In this document: piece by piece, positions 34,682 to 43,378 of the stretch
Numbering within the stretch: the first letter of the stretch is position 1
How the letters are laid out: each line of letters starts with the position of its first letter
Assembly: GCA_036338435.1 (NCBI GenBank)
Contig: JAYZCG010000022.1
Span: 1-64,000, forward strand
Direction of reading: 5' to 3'
From: JAPYTY01 sp036338435
Lineage (GTDB): Bacteria > Acidobacteriota > UBA6911 > RPQK01 > JADFOI01
DNA: 64,000 bases
Notes under the pieces: generated by a model
Told to the model about the DNA's origin: nothing
Database searches by the model: none
The model's input: the letters and a program-made list of their open reading frames with translations, nothing else
Made by a program: the position numbers and the translations under genes

Positions 34682-35132
34682 TTTTTGTAACTCCCTCGTT
34701 CTCTAGTGACTGGATTTTTTCAATACGTTCTTGATGGCGTCCACCATCAAATTTGGTCTCAACCCATGCCTGGACAATTGCCAAGGCCAGGTCAGTCTCC
34801 AGAATTCTTGCTCCTATGGCTAGAACATTAGAATCATTGTGTTGTCGACTGAGGGATGCGGTTTCAACACTGTGACATAGGGCTGCTCGCACGCGAGCTA
34901 GTTTGTTGGCCACAATCGACATGCCGATTCCAGTCCCACAAATTAGAATTCCCCTCTCCGATTGACCCTCTGAAACAGTCCTAGCAACGGACGCCGCAAA
35001 GTCAGGGTAGTCTGTGGATTCTTTATCGAAGGTTCCTTCATCATGGATCATGTGGCCCGTGTCTATGAGGAATTTTTTTACGCTCTCTTTGAGTTCGAAA
35101 CCGGCGTGGTCACAACCAATCGAAATGTTCAT
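34674..35132 (-). CDS. rpiB: Ribose-5-phosphate isomerase B
   Basis: Small RpiB/LacAB-type isomerase (152 aa). IGCDHAGFELK at the start, ILICGTGIGMSIVANK with the catalytic Cys, and RAALCHSVETASLSRQHNDSNVLAIGAR are diagnostic. GAGGT lies about 7 bases before the ATG. It interconverts ribose-5-phosphate and ribulose-5-phosphate in the pentose phosphate pathway. First gene of the minus-strand rpiB-glyA-dinG run; TTGACC at the right distance lacks a good -10. Confidence 0.96.
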   Translation of the reverse strand: MNISIGCDHAGFELKESVKKFLIDTGHMIHDEGTFDKESTDYPDFAASVARTVSEGQSERGILICGTGIGMSIVANKLARVRAALCHSVETASLSRQHNDSNVLAIGARILETDLALAIVQAWVETKFDGGRHQERIEKIQSLENEGVTKSE

Positions 35133-35540
35133 TGAGATACCTCACAGCCACACTAGCGTACTTAACTGACACCGGTCAAACGGTTCAGGAGATGAATAGT
35201 TAACGCACGTGGCAAAGCAATGAAGAGGAATGTAGGCAGAATTACTTTATGTGTCAGGGATTATAGTCTGCAGCCGTCTTTGAAATTAGCTTGTCCGGTT
35301 TAGGATGTTGTCCCTTGGTCTACGATTTGAATGGTTAGTTGGTCTATTGCTTACAATGGGAGTTAAAGGCTCAGTCTGACTGATTAGTTCTAACTTGCTC
35401 TCACAGGCTTTGGGTACGTTGTTGGTGGACCTCAATTTCAAATCTATCCCGTTTTCTCTTGACACAGGTTTTATTTGGATTAGAATAGCCTAAATAGGAT
35501 TAATAAGGTTAACAGTTCGGGTTAAGGTGGGTTTTTTGAG
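35133..35540. other. Divergent intergenic region upstream of the dcw cluster
   Basis: A 408-base gap between rpiB and mraZ. Its right end holds the mraZ promoter (35459-35486). Elsewhere I find only short frames without ribosome-binding sites and no stable hairpin. Single TGGG words occur at 35355 and 35527, but not the regular repeats that MraZ binds in some bacteria. Confidence 0.5.
35459..35486 (+). promoter_or_regulatory. Sigma70-type promoter for the dcw cluster
   Basis: TTGACA (35459-35464, perfect) and TAGAAT (35481-35486, five of six) are 16 bases apart. The expected start near 35493 leaves about 48 bases before mraZ. No other promoter of this quality was found inside the tightly packed cluster. 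Confidence 0.65.
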
Positions 35541-35981
35541 ATGCTCAGGGGCAACTTCACGACAAAATTGGATGCTCAGGGACGTGTCAAAATTCCGACT
35601 GCACACCGAGCATTAATTCAGGAGGAATATGGGGTCGACCTCTATGTTACGAGTGTAACAGGGGAAAATTTGCTTATCTACCCCATGAGGGAATGGGAAG
35701 AAATTGAGGCGAAATTGTTGGAGCCTCCCAAAATGTTGCCTGAGAAGGTTAAGTTCTTGCGCCACACAAACTACTACGGACAAGTCGCTAGCATGGACAA
35801 ACAGGGAAGAGTGTCTATCCCTGCACACCTCAGGGAGGTGGCTGAGATTGATCGGGAAGTGGCGGTGATGGGTTACCTAACATACCTTCAAGTGTGGAAC
35901 CGGGGACGTTTCGAAGCGCTTTTGAAATCAGATCCTTACACGGACAAGGATGCAGCTGCTTTGGCGGATCTGGGTATATAA
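35541..35981 (+). CDS. mraZ: MraZ transcriptional regulator/cell-division protein
   Basis: First gene of the dcw cluster, 146 aa. Two AbrB-like repeats are visible: LDAQGRVKIPTAHRALIQ and MDKQGRVSIPAHLREVAE, the DxxGR motif once in each. The opening MLRGNFTTKLD is standard. MraZ forms a ring and represses its own cluster by binding upstream repeats in the species tested; clear repeats are not evident here. One base separates its stop from rsmH. Confidence 0.96.
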   Translation: MLRGNFTTKLDAQGRVKIPTAHRALIQEEYGVDLYVTSVTGENLLIYPMREWEEIEAKLLEPPKMLPEKVKFLRHTNYYGQVASMDKQGRVSIPAHLREVAEIDREVAVMGYLTYLQVWNRGRFEALLKSDPYTDKDAAALADLGI

Positions 35982-35982
35982 A

Positions 35983-36951
35983 ATGATCCCCACTACTACA
36001 GAGCACATACCGGTTTTAGTCAATGAAGTTTTAAAGTTCCTGCAAGTCAGAAAAGGGGGGTGCTACGTGGATTGTACCCTTGGGCTAGGTGGGCATTCCG
36101 AACAGATCCTTTCTCAGCTAGATGGAACGGGTCAGTTGATCGCACTCGATTGGGATCAGAGTGCAGTGGGAAAAGCTATAGGACGTCTTGGAAACCAGCA
36201 TGAGAATCTCCAACTCTTGCATGAGAGTTTTAAGAACCTTCCTGAGGTTCTCAACGATCTTCAGGTCGACGCTCTTGATGGATGTCTAATGGATCTGGGG
36301 GTTTCCTCACTCCAGCTGGACTCACCGAAAAGGGGATTTAGCTTCCAGCAAGAAGGACCTCTAGACATGCGCATGGATCATAGGGCTAAGACTACAGCTG
36401 CTGACGTAATTAATCAGTTTTCCGGAGAAGACCTAGCAGATATTTTCTATCGTTATGGGGAAGAGAAGGCCGCAAAAAAAATTGCTTCCGTGTTGATTGA
36501 GCGACGACGCATATCCCCCATTCTTACTACCACTGAGCTGTCCCAAATAATCAAGGAAGTAAAGGGGAAGGGGCGCAGCCGGATTCATCCAGCAACTAAA
36601 GTTTTTCAAGCCTTGCGAATTGAGGTTAACGCCGAGCTGGCTGAGTTAGATACTGTTTTCCAAGTTGTGATCTCCACGCTGAAGCCTGGTGGGCGAATGG
36701 TAGTGATCTCTTTTCACAGTTTGGAAGATAGAATCACTAAAAATGTTTTTCGACGAGCAGCAGGTCGATGCATTTGTTTTCGTCCTAGGCCGTTGTGCAA
36801 CTGTCCAAGAACAACTCAAGTAAAGATCTTAACTAGAAGGCCAGTTACTCCCTCTAACCAAGAGGTGGTAGAGAACCCGCGGGCTCGTAGTGCCAAGCTT
36901 AGGGCGTTAGAGAAAGTAGACAATGGAAAGTTAAGGAGCACCCAATGGTAG
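35983..36951 (+). CDS. rsmH: 16S rRNA m4C1402 methyltransferase
   Basis: RsmH (MraW). ATG 35983 gives MIPTTTEHIPVLVNEVLKFL, the usual start, and avoids a 32-base overlap of the longer frame with mraZ. Motifs: VDCTLGLGGHSEQIL (SAM motif I), GCLMDLGVSSLQLDSPKRGFSF, GPLDMRMD, ATKVFQALRIEVNAEL and VISFHSLEDRITKNVFRR. Length 322 is normal. Overlaps ftsL by 7 bases. Confidence 0.97.
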   Translation: MIPTTTEHIPVLVNEVLKFLQVRKGGCYVDCTLGLGGHSEQILSQLDGTGQLIALDWDQSAVGKAIGRLGNQHENLQLLHESFKNLPEVLNDLQVDALDGCLMDLGVSSLQLDSPKRGFSFQQEGPLDMRMDHRAKTTAADVINQFSGEDLADIFYRYGEEKAAKKIASVLIERRRISPILTTTELSQIIKEVKGKGRSRIHPATKVFQALRIEVNAELAELDTVFQVVISTLKPGGRMVVISFHSLEDRITKNVFRRAAGRCICFRPRPLCNCPRTTQVKILTRRPVTPSNQEVVENPRARSAKLRALEKVDNGKLRSTQW

Positions 36952-37343
36952 ATTGCTACAGCCAGAAACTGAGTAACCGGCTGTGTGGTGCCAGTGACCG
37001 GGCCACCCTTTCGGAGATTGTTAAATGGGTTACGGTAGGAGCTTTTTTTATCTGTTTAATTTTGGTGTATGCCTGGTCTCACAATGAAATTTTCAACATC
37101 CGTTACCAGATGGAAGAACTTAAAAAAGAAAGCCGTGCTTTACAAGAGATCAACGCAGTTCTGCGAGCGGAGTATTCTTCCCTTGTCAATCCAGAGAGTG
37201 TTGAACATAAGGCCATAGAACTGGGTCTTGTTGCTTCCAACCGGGATGAGATTAGAATTCTTGATTCCACGCAGAGGGAATATCAAGTTCCTGAGAGTAT
37301 GGTCGCTCAAGTAACGCTTCAGAAAAAGACTTTGCATGAATGA
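36945..37343 (+). CDS. ftsL: FtsL-like cell division protein
   Basis: Position between rsmH and ftsI, size (132 aa) and layout identify it: a short cytoplasmic tail, one membrane span (WVTVGAFFICLILVYAWS, about residues 28-46) and a coiled coil (IRYQMEELKKESRALQEINAVLRAEYSSL, in pieces) followed by NPESVEHKAIELGL, the typical FtsL end. FtsL links FtsB/FtsQ and FtsW/FtsI in the divisome. Its stop overlaps the ftsI start as ATGA. Confidence 0.85.
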   Translation: MVDCYSQKLSNRLCGASDRATLSEIVKWVTVGAFFICLILVYAWSHNEIFNIRYQMEELKKESRALQEINAVLRAEYSSLVNPESVEHKAIELGLVASNRDEIRILDSTQREYQVPESMVAQVTLQKKTLHE

Positions 37344-39448
37344 AGAGACCTGACAAAGTAGAGAAAAATGACAACCTAATTGTTCGTCTTCTCGGCGTCT
37401 ATTTGTTACTGGCAATCTGGAGCCTTGTAGTTGTTGGGCGTCTTGCCCACCTACAGCTTTATAAAAGTCCGGAATATCGACTGAAAGCAGAGCAACAACG
37501 GACTGGTTTTTTCGACCGAAGCCCTCAACGTGCTGACATACTGGATCGACATCTGGACGCACTCGCCACCAGCGTCACATTATATTCAGTTTCTGCCAAC
37601 CCCAGAGAAGTCACCAAGCCACTTTTGACAGCACGGGCTTTAGCAGACGTGCTGGATCAAGACGAACATGAGCTCTATGAACGCCTTATAGGGGATCGTG
37701 CTTTTGTTTATCTGGTTCGCAAAATCCCACCGCGACAGGCCAAACAAATTCGAGGATTAAATCTTACAGGTATTTCTTTGAGCGAAGAAACTAAGCGATT
37801 TTATCCCGGTCGAGATCTGGCTGCCCATGTGTTGGGATTTACGGGTCTGAACAACGAGGGACTAGCCGGGCTTGAGTATCTTTACAACGATTTGATTAAG
37901 GGGGAAAAGAGACGTGTCAATCTTCGCTTTGATGCCAAAAGACAACGTTATGAGAGTGATGTCCGATCAGATAGCTCTGATGGCAACACGATGGTTCTTA
38001 ATATTGACAGAGCTGTGCAGTACATCTCGGAACAGGTCTTGAAGGAGACGGTAGTCTCCACCGAGGCCGTGAATGGAAGTGTCATCGTAATGGATCCTCA
38101 CACGGGTGAGATTCTGGCTATGGCTTCTTATCCTACCTTCGATCCCAATCGATACAATGATTATGATCCCGAGAATCGTCGTAATCGAGCGATTCTGGAC
38201 ATTGTCGAGCCGGGATCTACCTTTAAGACAGTCACATTCTCGGCTGTACTTAATGAAAATTTGGGTGCCCCTTCAGATATTGTTGACTGTGATGTAAATA
38301 CGCTTCGCATCGCCGGCAGACGATATAAAGAGGCGGTCAGAACCTTTGGCTTTCTTACGTTCAACGAAGTCTTAGCTAAGTCAAGTAATATTGGCACTAT
38401 AAAACTTGGACTACGACTTGGTGAGGAGACTTTCTATCGATACATTCGTGATTTTGGATTCGGAGAAAAAACTGGTATTGACCTTCCCGGAGAACAGATT
38501 GGGTTGTTGCGTCCTCCTTCGCAGTGGTCCAAAGTCTCGATAGGGGCCCTTTCGATTGGACAGGAGATTGGGGCAACACCACTTCAGTCCTTGAGAGCTA
38601 TGGCGGTCATCGCTAATGGGGGATACCTAGTGACTCCTAGTGTGGTTCGCCATATTCTAACGCCTAGTGGTGATGTGCTTTACGCACCTGAAAACTTCAG
38701 AGCAGCAATTCTTGATCTCCAGACGGTCACCCTTATGAAGGACGCTCTCTCACTTGTGACTACCGAAGGAACCGGTACACAAGCACGATTGACTGGGTAC
38801 TCTTCAGGAGGAAAAACAGGAACAGCACAGAAATTTGTTGCAGGTGGATATTCCGATACTCGTTTTGTAGCTTCCTACACGGGTTTTGCCCCGCTCGAAG
38901 AGCCGGTGTTATCTGCTATTATTGTTATTGATGAGCCTCAGACACACTACCATGGAGGGCAGATTGCTGCACCTGCCTTCAGGCAAATTATGGAGCGTTC
39001 TCTCATTCATCTTCAAACTCCTAGAGACGTAAATCCAGAGTTGGAAAGCTGGCCTTCTACTCAGGTTTCCAGAGGATTAAGTAACTCTGAAAGTGTATTG
39101 TTAGAAGAGGAGCAAATTCCTGTAGAACAACTGGAAGATACAGTCTTGCAACTCATTTCTGAAAGTCTTTCGAATCCTGTCTCGGGTGCCATAACATTTG
39201 AAACTAAAACCTTTCCGTTGCCTGACTTTTCCGGGCTTAGTTTGAGACAGGTAGCCTTGGAATTTGCCCAACTGGGTCTCCGTTTGAAGGTTGCTGGCAC
39301 GGGAGTAGCAGTGGGCCAGAGACCAGTAGCTGGGAGCATGGTTTCTAGAGATATGGTCTGCGAAGTCTTTTTTTCAAGTATGGGGGAACATGCGTCTTCA
39401 AGAGTTGATCTCGAGTCTACCGCCCGAGTCAGTTCGAGCATTTGGTAG
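37340..39448 (+). CDS. ftsI: Septal peptidoglycan transpeptidase (PBP3) with PASTA domain
   Basis: Class B penicillin-binding protein. A membrane anchor (LLGVYLLLAIWSLVVVGRLAHLQLY) precedes the PBP dimer domain and the transpeptidase domain with S293-TF-K296, S348-S-N350 and K492-T-G494. Residues about 612-675 (PLPDFSGLSLRQVALEFAQ...) form one PASTA domain, the Spo VD-like arrangement. The last 22 residues after the PASTA domain overlap the start of murE by 59 bases in another frame and look like a read-through tail. It crosslinks septal peptidoglycan with FtsW. Confidence 0.95.
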   Translation: MKRPDKVEKNDNLIVRLLGVYLLLAIWSLVVVGRLAHLQLYKSPEYRLKAEQQRTGFFDRSPQRADILDRHLDALATSVTLYSVSANPREVTKPLLTARALADVLDQDEHELYERLIGDRAFVYLVRKIPPRQAKQIRGLNLTGISLSEETKRFYPGRDLAAHVLGFTGLNNEGLAGLEYLYNDLIKGEKRRVNLRFDAKRQRYESDVRSDSSDGNTMVLNIDRAVQYISEQVLKETVVSTEAVNGSVIVMDPHTGEILAMASYPTFDPNRYNDYDPENRRNRAILDIVEPGSTFKTVTFSAVLNENLGAPSDIVDCDVNTLRIAGRRYKEAVRTFGFLTFNEVLAKSSNIGTIKLGLRLGEETFYRYIRDFGFGEKTGIDLPGEQIGLLRPPSQWSKVSIGALSIGQEIGATPLQSLRAMAVIANGGYLVTPSVVRHILTPSGDVLYAPENFRAAILDLQTVTLMKDALSLVTTEGTGTQARLTGYSSGGKTGTAQKFVAGGYSDTRFVASYTGFAPLEEPVLSAIIVIDEPQTHYHGGQIAAPAFRQIMERSLIHLQTPRDVNPELESWPSTQVSRGLSNSESVLLEEEQIPVEQLEDTVLQLISESLSNPVSGAITFETKTFPLPDFSGLSLRQVALEFAQLGLRLKVAGTGVAVGQRPVAGSMVSRDMVCEVFFSSMGEHASSRVDLESTARVSSSIW

Positions 39449-40847
39449 GGGCTTAGATCCTGAGATCAAATCCCTCGATTATGATTCCAGATGTGTCAGT
39501 AACGGGTCGCTATTTTTTGCCATTAAAGGGGCGCAAACGGATGGACACCTACACATACCTGAGGCCATTCAAAAAGGAGCCGTCGCTGTTGTTTCGTCTC
39601 AGCCGGCACCTCTAGATTTAGACGTTGTATGGATTCAGGTAAAAGCTATACGAGCTAGCATGGGGATTTTGGCTACATGCTTTTACCGGCATCCTTCACG
39701 CCGATTGAAGTTAATAGGGGTCACTGGAACCAATGGAAAAACTACCACAACTTTTTTAATCCACTCAATTTTAGGGAAACAGGGTTCCACCATGTTGATG
39801 GGTACAATTAAAGCTAAGGTGGGTGAGTGGGAGTACAAATTAGAGAGAACTACTCCTGAGGCTATCGACATCCAAGCTATTCTGGATAGGGCTCTCAAGT
39901 CAGGGTGTACGACAGGTGTCATGGAAGTGTCATCCCATGCACTATTTTTTCACCGTGTCTATCAATGCTCCTTTCCAGTAGCCGTTTTTACCAATCTTAG
40001 TCAAGATCATCTAGATTTCCATGAGGACTTGGAGGAGTACTTTAGGACTAAGGACTTGCTTTTTCAAAAGCACTACAATCCAGACCTTCGCTATGCTGTC
40101 ATTAATCGCGATGATCCTTTTGGCCAACGCATAAAATTAGCATCTACTGTTCGGCAAGTGACGTTTGGATTCTCTAAGGATAGCGATGTGTATCCAGTCA
40201 CACACACTACTTCCCTAGAGGGGACTCGTGTGGATCTGAAATGGTTCGATCGGACGCTCTCGTTAAGTAGCTCACTAGTAGGAGAATACAATCTGTACAA
40301 CATTATGTCTGCTGCGATTGCTACAAGTCTAATGGGTGTTAGCGACGAGCAAATCTGTGAGGGAGTAGATCAAATGGAGCAGATTCCGGGGCGTTTTGAA
40401 AGGGTGGCTACCCAAAGTTCGTCAACCGTGATTGTCGATTACGCACACACGCCAAATGCCTTGGAGAATGTTCTACAGTTGTGTCGGCAATTGTGCGAAG
40501 AACGGGTTATTTGTGTTTTTGGTTGTGGTGGGGATAGAGATCGTGGCAAGCGACCCTTGATGGGGGCAATAGCCGCTCGCGATTCGGATCTGGTCATTCT
40601 GACGTCGGATAATCCCAGATTTGAAGATCCTGGCAAAATCATCCGGGACATACAAAAGGGTATCCCAGGCGAAGCCACTAACTATGAAGCCATTTTGGAT
40701 CGCCGCCGGGCCATTATGAGGGCTTTGGAGGTGGGTGGGGAAAAGGACATCATTTTACTGGCAGGTAAGGGACACGAAGATGCTCAGCATGTTGAAGGAG
40801 AGACAATTCCCTTTGATGACCGGGAAGTAGCGAGGGAGAACCTTTGA
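39390..40847 (+). CDS. murE: UDP-MurNAc-tripeptide synthetase, meso-DAP type
   Basis: Adds the third stem-peptide residue. MRLQELISSLPPESV and SLDYDSRCVSNGSLFFAI are typical of MurE N-termini, which supports the ATG at 39390 despite the 59-base overlap with ftsI. ATP site GVTGTNGKTTTT. The specificity motif DNPRFEDP (DNPRxEDP) indicates meso-diaminopimelate rather than lysine, so the wall is DAP-type. TSHALFFHRV and YAHTPNALENVL are also standard. Its TGA overlaps the murF TTG start. Confidence 0.96.
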   Translation: MRLQELISSLPPESVRAFGRGLDPEIKSLDYDSRCVSNGSLFFAIKGAQTDGHLHIPEAIQKGAVAVVSSQPAPLDLDVVWIQVKAIRASMGILATCFYRHPSRRLKLIGVTGTNGKTTTTFLIHSILGKQGSTMLMGTIKAKVGEWEYKLERTTPEAIDIQAILDRALKSGCTTGVMEVSSHALFFHRVYQCSFPVAVFTNLSQDHLDFHEDLEEYFRTKDLLFQKHYNPDLRYAVINRDDPFGQRIKLASTVRQVTFGFSKDSDVYPVTHTTSLEGTRVDLKWFDRTLSLSSSLVGEYNLYNIMSAAIATSLMGVSDEQICEGVDQMEQIPGRFERVATQSSSTVIVDYAHTPNALENVLQLCRQLCEERVICVFGCGGDRDRGKRPLMGAIAARDSDLVILTSDNPRFEDPGKIIRDIQKGIPGEATNYEAILDRRRAIMRALEVGGEKDIILLAGKGHEDAQHVEGETIPFDDREVARENL

Positions 40848-42262
40848 TCGACCTATCTATAGGTGAGGTTGCTGATGTTTTGGGAGCACAGATCAAGGGT
40901 GATGTGGGTTTGGTGACTACCTTAGCCTTTCCTTCAGTTTCAATAGACAGCCGCACTATCCAAAAGGGTGAGTGTTTTATTGCCTTTGAGGGTGAGAGGT
41001 TTAATGGACACAATTTTATCGACGAAGCACTTGAAAAAGGAGCCTCTGTGGTTGTCCTTTCTCAAAATAGCGCTGTTCATTCCAATTGGCAGGATCGGCT
41101 TTTTCTCGAGGTCAACGACACCGAAATAGCTCTTCAAGCACTGGCTCATTATGTGCGCCGGAAATGGGGGAAATCATTGGCTGCTATTTCGGGAAGTGTA
41201 GGTAAGACTACTACAAGAGAATTTATTAAGACTCTCTTGGAACGACGATTTCATGTAATTCAATCTCCAGGTAACTTGAACAACAAAGTCGGAGTTCCGC
41301 TCTCGCTGTTACAGATCTCTCCAGCACATGAGATTGCCATTCTGGAGTTAGGGATGAGCCGCCCGGGGGAAATACGGATCTTGACACATATGTGTGCTCC
41401 TGACACAGCTCTGTTAACCAACGTGGCTACAGTTCATGCGGAATTTTTTTCGGGTCTGGATGAAATTGCATCGGCCAAGGGTGAGATCTTGGAGGGATTG
41501 TCCAGTACAGGTAAATTTTTTTTCAATATCGATGATCCCCTGTTGCGTTCTTTGGCTTCCAGTTTTTCAGGAGATAAGATTTCTTTTGGTCTCGACAATC
41601 CATGTGACTTCAGAATTTCAAATTATGATTTTAAGGATCTTGATAAGATGAGTTTCGACATCGAGTTTGAGTCAGACCGTCTCAGAGCAACCGCTTACTT
41701 CATGGGTAGGCACTTTCTTTATAATATCGTAGCTGCAGTAGCGGTGTGCGTTAACTTTGGGCTTTCCCATGAGGAGATTGTTGAAGGGATCTCAAGATTA
41801 AAGGTCCCCCTGATGAGGGGCCAAATTTTTAAGTTTAGCCGGGGAAATGAGGGTCTCATAACGGTTTGGGACGACTCTTATAACTCAAGTCCTCTGGCTC
41901 TCAACACGGTTCTGGAAACTGTGGCAGAACTTCATGGATTTCGGCGCAAGGTTCTGGCATTAGGAGAAATGCTGGAGTTGGGCTCGCAGTCTTCTGAACT
42001 CCATCGGCAAGCTGGTCACGCGGTTGCTAGGTGCCGTGCTGATGACCTAGTGACCGTGGGTTCAGGAGGAATCTATATTGGACAGGGAGCTAAAGAGAAA
42101 GGATTTCCTGCAGAGCGCATTATCCACTTTGAAAGCTCCCAGGAAGCTGCTGAGTTTTTGATTGGTGAGTTGCATCCAGGAGAATTTCTTTTGGTTAAGG
42201 GTTCTCGAGGAGTTGGCATGGATAGGGTTGTCCGCAGACTTAAAGAGAGAGGCGAAAATTGA
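40844..42262 (+). CDS. murF: UDP-MurNAc-tripeptide:D-Ala-D-Ala ligase
   Basis: Adds D-Ala-D-Ala to the stem peptide. SIDSRTIQKGECFIAFEGERFNGHNFI, ATP motif ISGSVGKTTTREF and WDDSYNSSPLALNTVLE are MurF signatures. Start is TTG at 40844 within the murE stop (TTGA); no ATG alternative exists before the conserved N-terminus. Length 472 is normal. Confidence 0.95.
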   Translation: MIDLSIGEVADVLGAQIKGDVGLVTTLAFPSVSIDSRTIQKGECFIAFEGERFNGHNFIDEALEKGASVVVLSQNSAVHSNWQDRLFLEVNDTEIALQALAHYVRRKWGKSLAAISGSVGKTTTREFIKTLLERRFHVIQSPGNLNNKVGVPLSLLQISPAHEIAILELGMSRPGEIRILTHMCAPDTALLTNVATVHAEFFSGLDEIASAKGEILEGLSSTGKFFFNIDDPLLRSLASSFSGDKISFGLDNPCDFRISNYDFKDLDKMSFDIEFESDRLRATAYFMGRHFLYNIVAAVAVCVNFGLSHEEIVEGISRLKVPLMRGQIFKFSRGNEGLITVWDDSYNSSPLALNTVLETVAELHGFRRKVLALGEMLELGSQSSELHRQAGHAVARCRADDLVTVGSGGIYIGQGAKEKGFPAERIIHFESSQEAAEFLIGELHPGEFLLVKGSRGVGMDRVVRRLKERGEN

Positions 42263-43371
42263 TCTATCACCTTGTTTATACCTTTATTGATGAATATGCA
42301 GTGCTAAACGTGGTGCGCTATATCACTTTCCGCACTGCCTACGCATCCTTGACTGCGTTTATGCTTAGCTTGTTGTTGGGGCCTTGGTTGATCGCTCGAC
42401 TACGTCACTTTCAAGTTGGCCAGTATATTCAAAAAGAAGCGCCAGAGAATCATCACAGAAAGGTTGGAACCCCCACCATGGGAGGAGTTCTCATTGTTGT
42501 GAGTGTTGTCGTCCCCACCCTTCTTTGGGCAGATCTTTCGAACCTTTACATTTGGGTGGCTTTGGGGTCCATGCTTCTTTTTGCTGGTGTGGGTTTTGTC
42601 GATGACTATCTAAAAGTTGTGAATCAAAGGTCGTTGGGATTGCGTGTCGTGCAAAAATTAGTATTGCAGGGTCTGATTGGGCTAGGGATCGTATTAGCCT
42701 TGTTCTTTTTGAAAGGTGAAAATTTGTACACTGGGTCATTGAGTGTGCCTTTTTTCAAACGAGTAACGCCCGACATGGATCTGGTGATATTGGGCACTTC
42801 AACGTTCATACCACTGATTCTCTTTACACTCCTTGTCATAATCGGGAGTAGCAATGCCGTTAACTTGACGGACGGTCTGGATGGTCTTGCTTCTGGTCTA
42901 GTTGTTATCGCAGCTTCGGCCCTGACTGTTCTCACCTATGTGACGGCTCATGCTGATTTTGCCACTTATCTGGATTTGATCAAGAATACCTATGCTAGTG
43001 AGCTAACGATCTTTTGTGGTGCTATGGTAGGAGCGACTCTGGGATTTCTTTGGTACAACAGTTTTCCTGCACAGATTTTCATGGGTGATGTGGGATCCAT
43101 GTCTTTGGGAGGGGCAATCGGAACAGTGGCTATTTTGATCAAACAGGAACTGCTACTTCTTTTTATAGGTGGCATTTTTGTGTTAGAGGCACTCTCAGTC
43201 ATTATTCAGGTAGTGTCTTTCAAAGTATGGGGAAAGAGAATTTTGTTGATGGCTCCAATCCACCATCATTTCGAGTTAAAGGGATGGAAGGAAACCAAAG
43301 TAGTGGTGCGTTTTTGGATCCTGGGATTAGTTTTTGCATTGTTTAGTTTAACTACATTGAAACTTCGTTAA
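42259..43371 (+). CDS. mraY: Phospho-MurNAc-pentapeptide transferase
   Basis: Makes lipid I in the inner membrane. About ten membrane spans; motifs ENHHRKVGTPTMGG, GFVDDYLKV (catalytic Asp pair), AVNLTDGLDGLASGL and MAPIHHHFELKGWKE are diagnostic. Start is again a TTG overlapping the previous stop (TTGA at 42259). Length 370 is normal. Confidence 0.97.
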   Translation: MIYHLVYTFIDEYAVLNVVRYITFRTAYASLTAFMLSLLLGPWLIARLRHFQVGQYIQKEAPENHHRKVGTPTMGGVLIVVSVVVPTLLWADLSNLYIWVALGSMLLFAGVGFVDDYLKVVNQRSLGLRVVQKLVLQGLIGLGIVLALFFLKGENLYTGSLSVPFFKRVTPDMDLVILGTSTFIPLILFTLLVIIGSSNAVNLTDGLDGLASGLVVIAASALTVLTYVTAHADFATYLDLIKNTYASELTIFCGAMVGATLGFLWYNSFPAQIFMGDVGSMSLGGAIGTVAILIKQELLLLFIGGIFVLEALSVIIQVVSFKVWGKRILLMAPIHHHFELKGWKETKVVVRFWILGLVFALFSLTTLKLR

Positions 43372-43378
43372 GACTGGG

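Noticed and set aside
35355..35530. MraZ binding repeats before mraZ
   Set aside because: Only two TGGG words far apart, not a spaced series.
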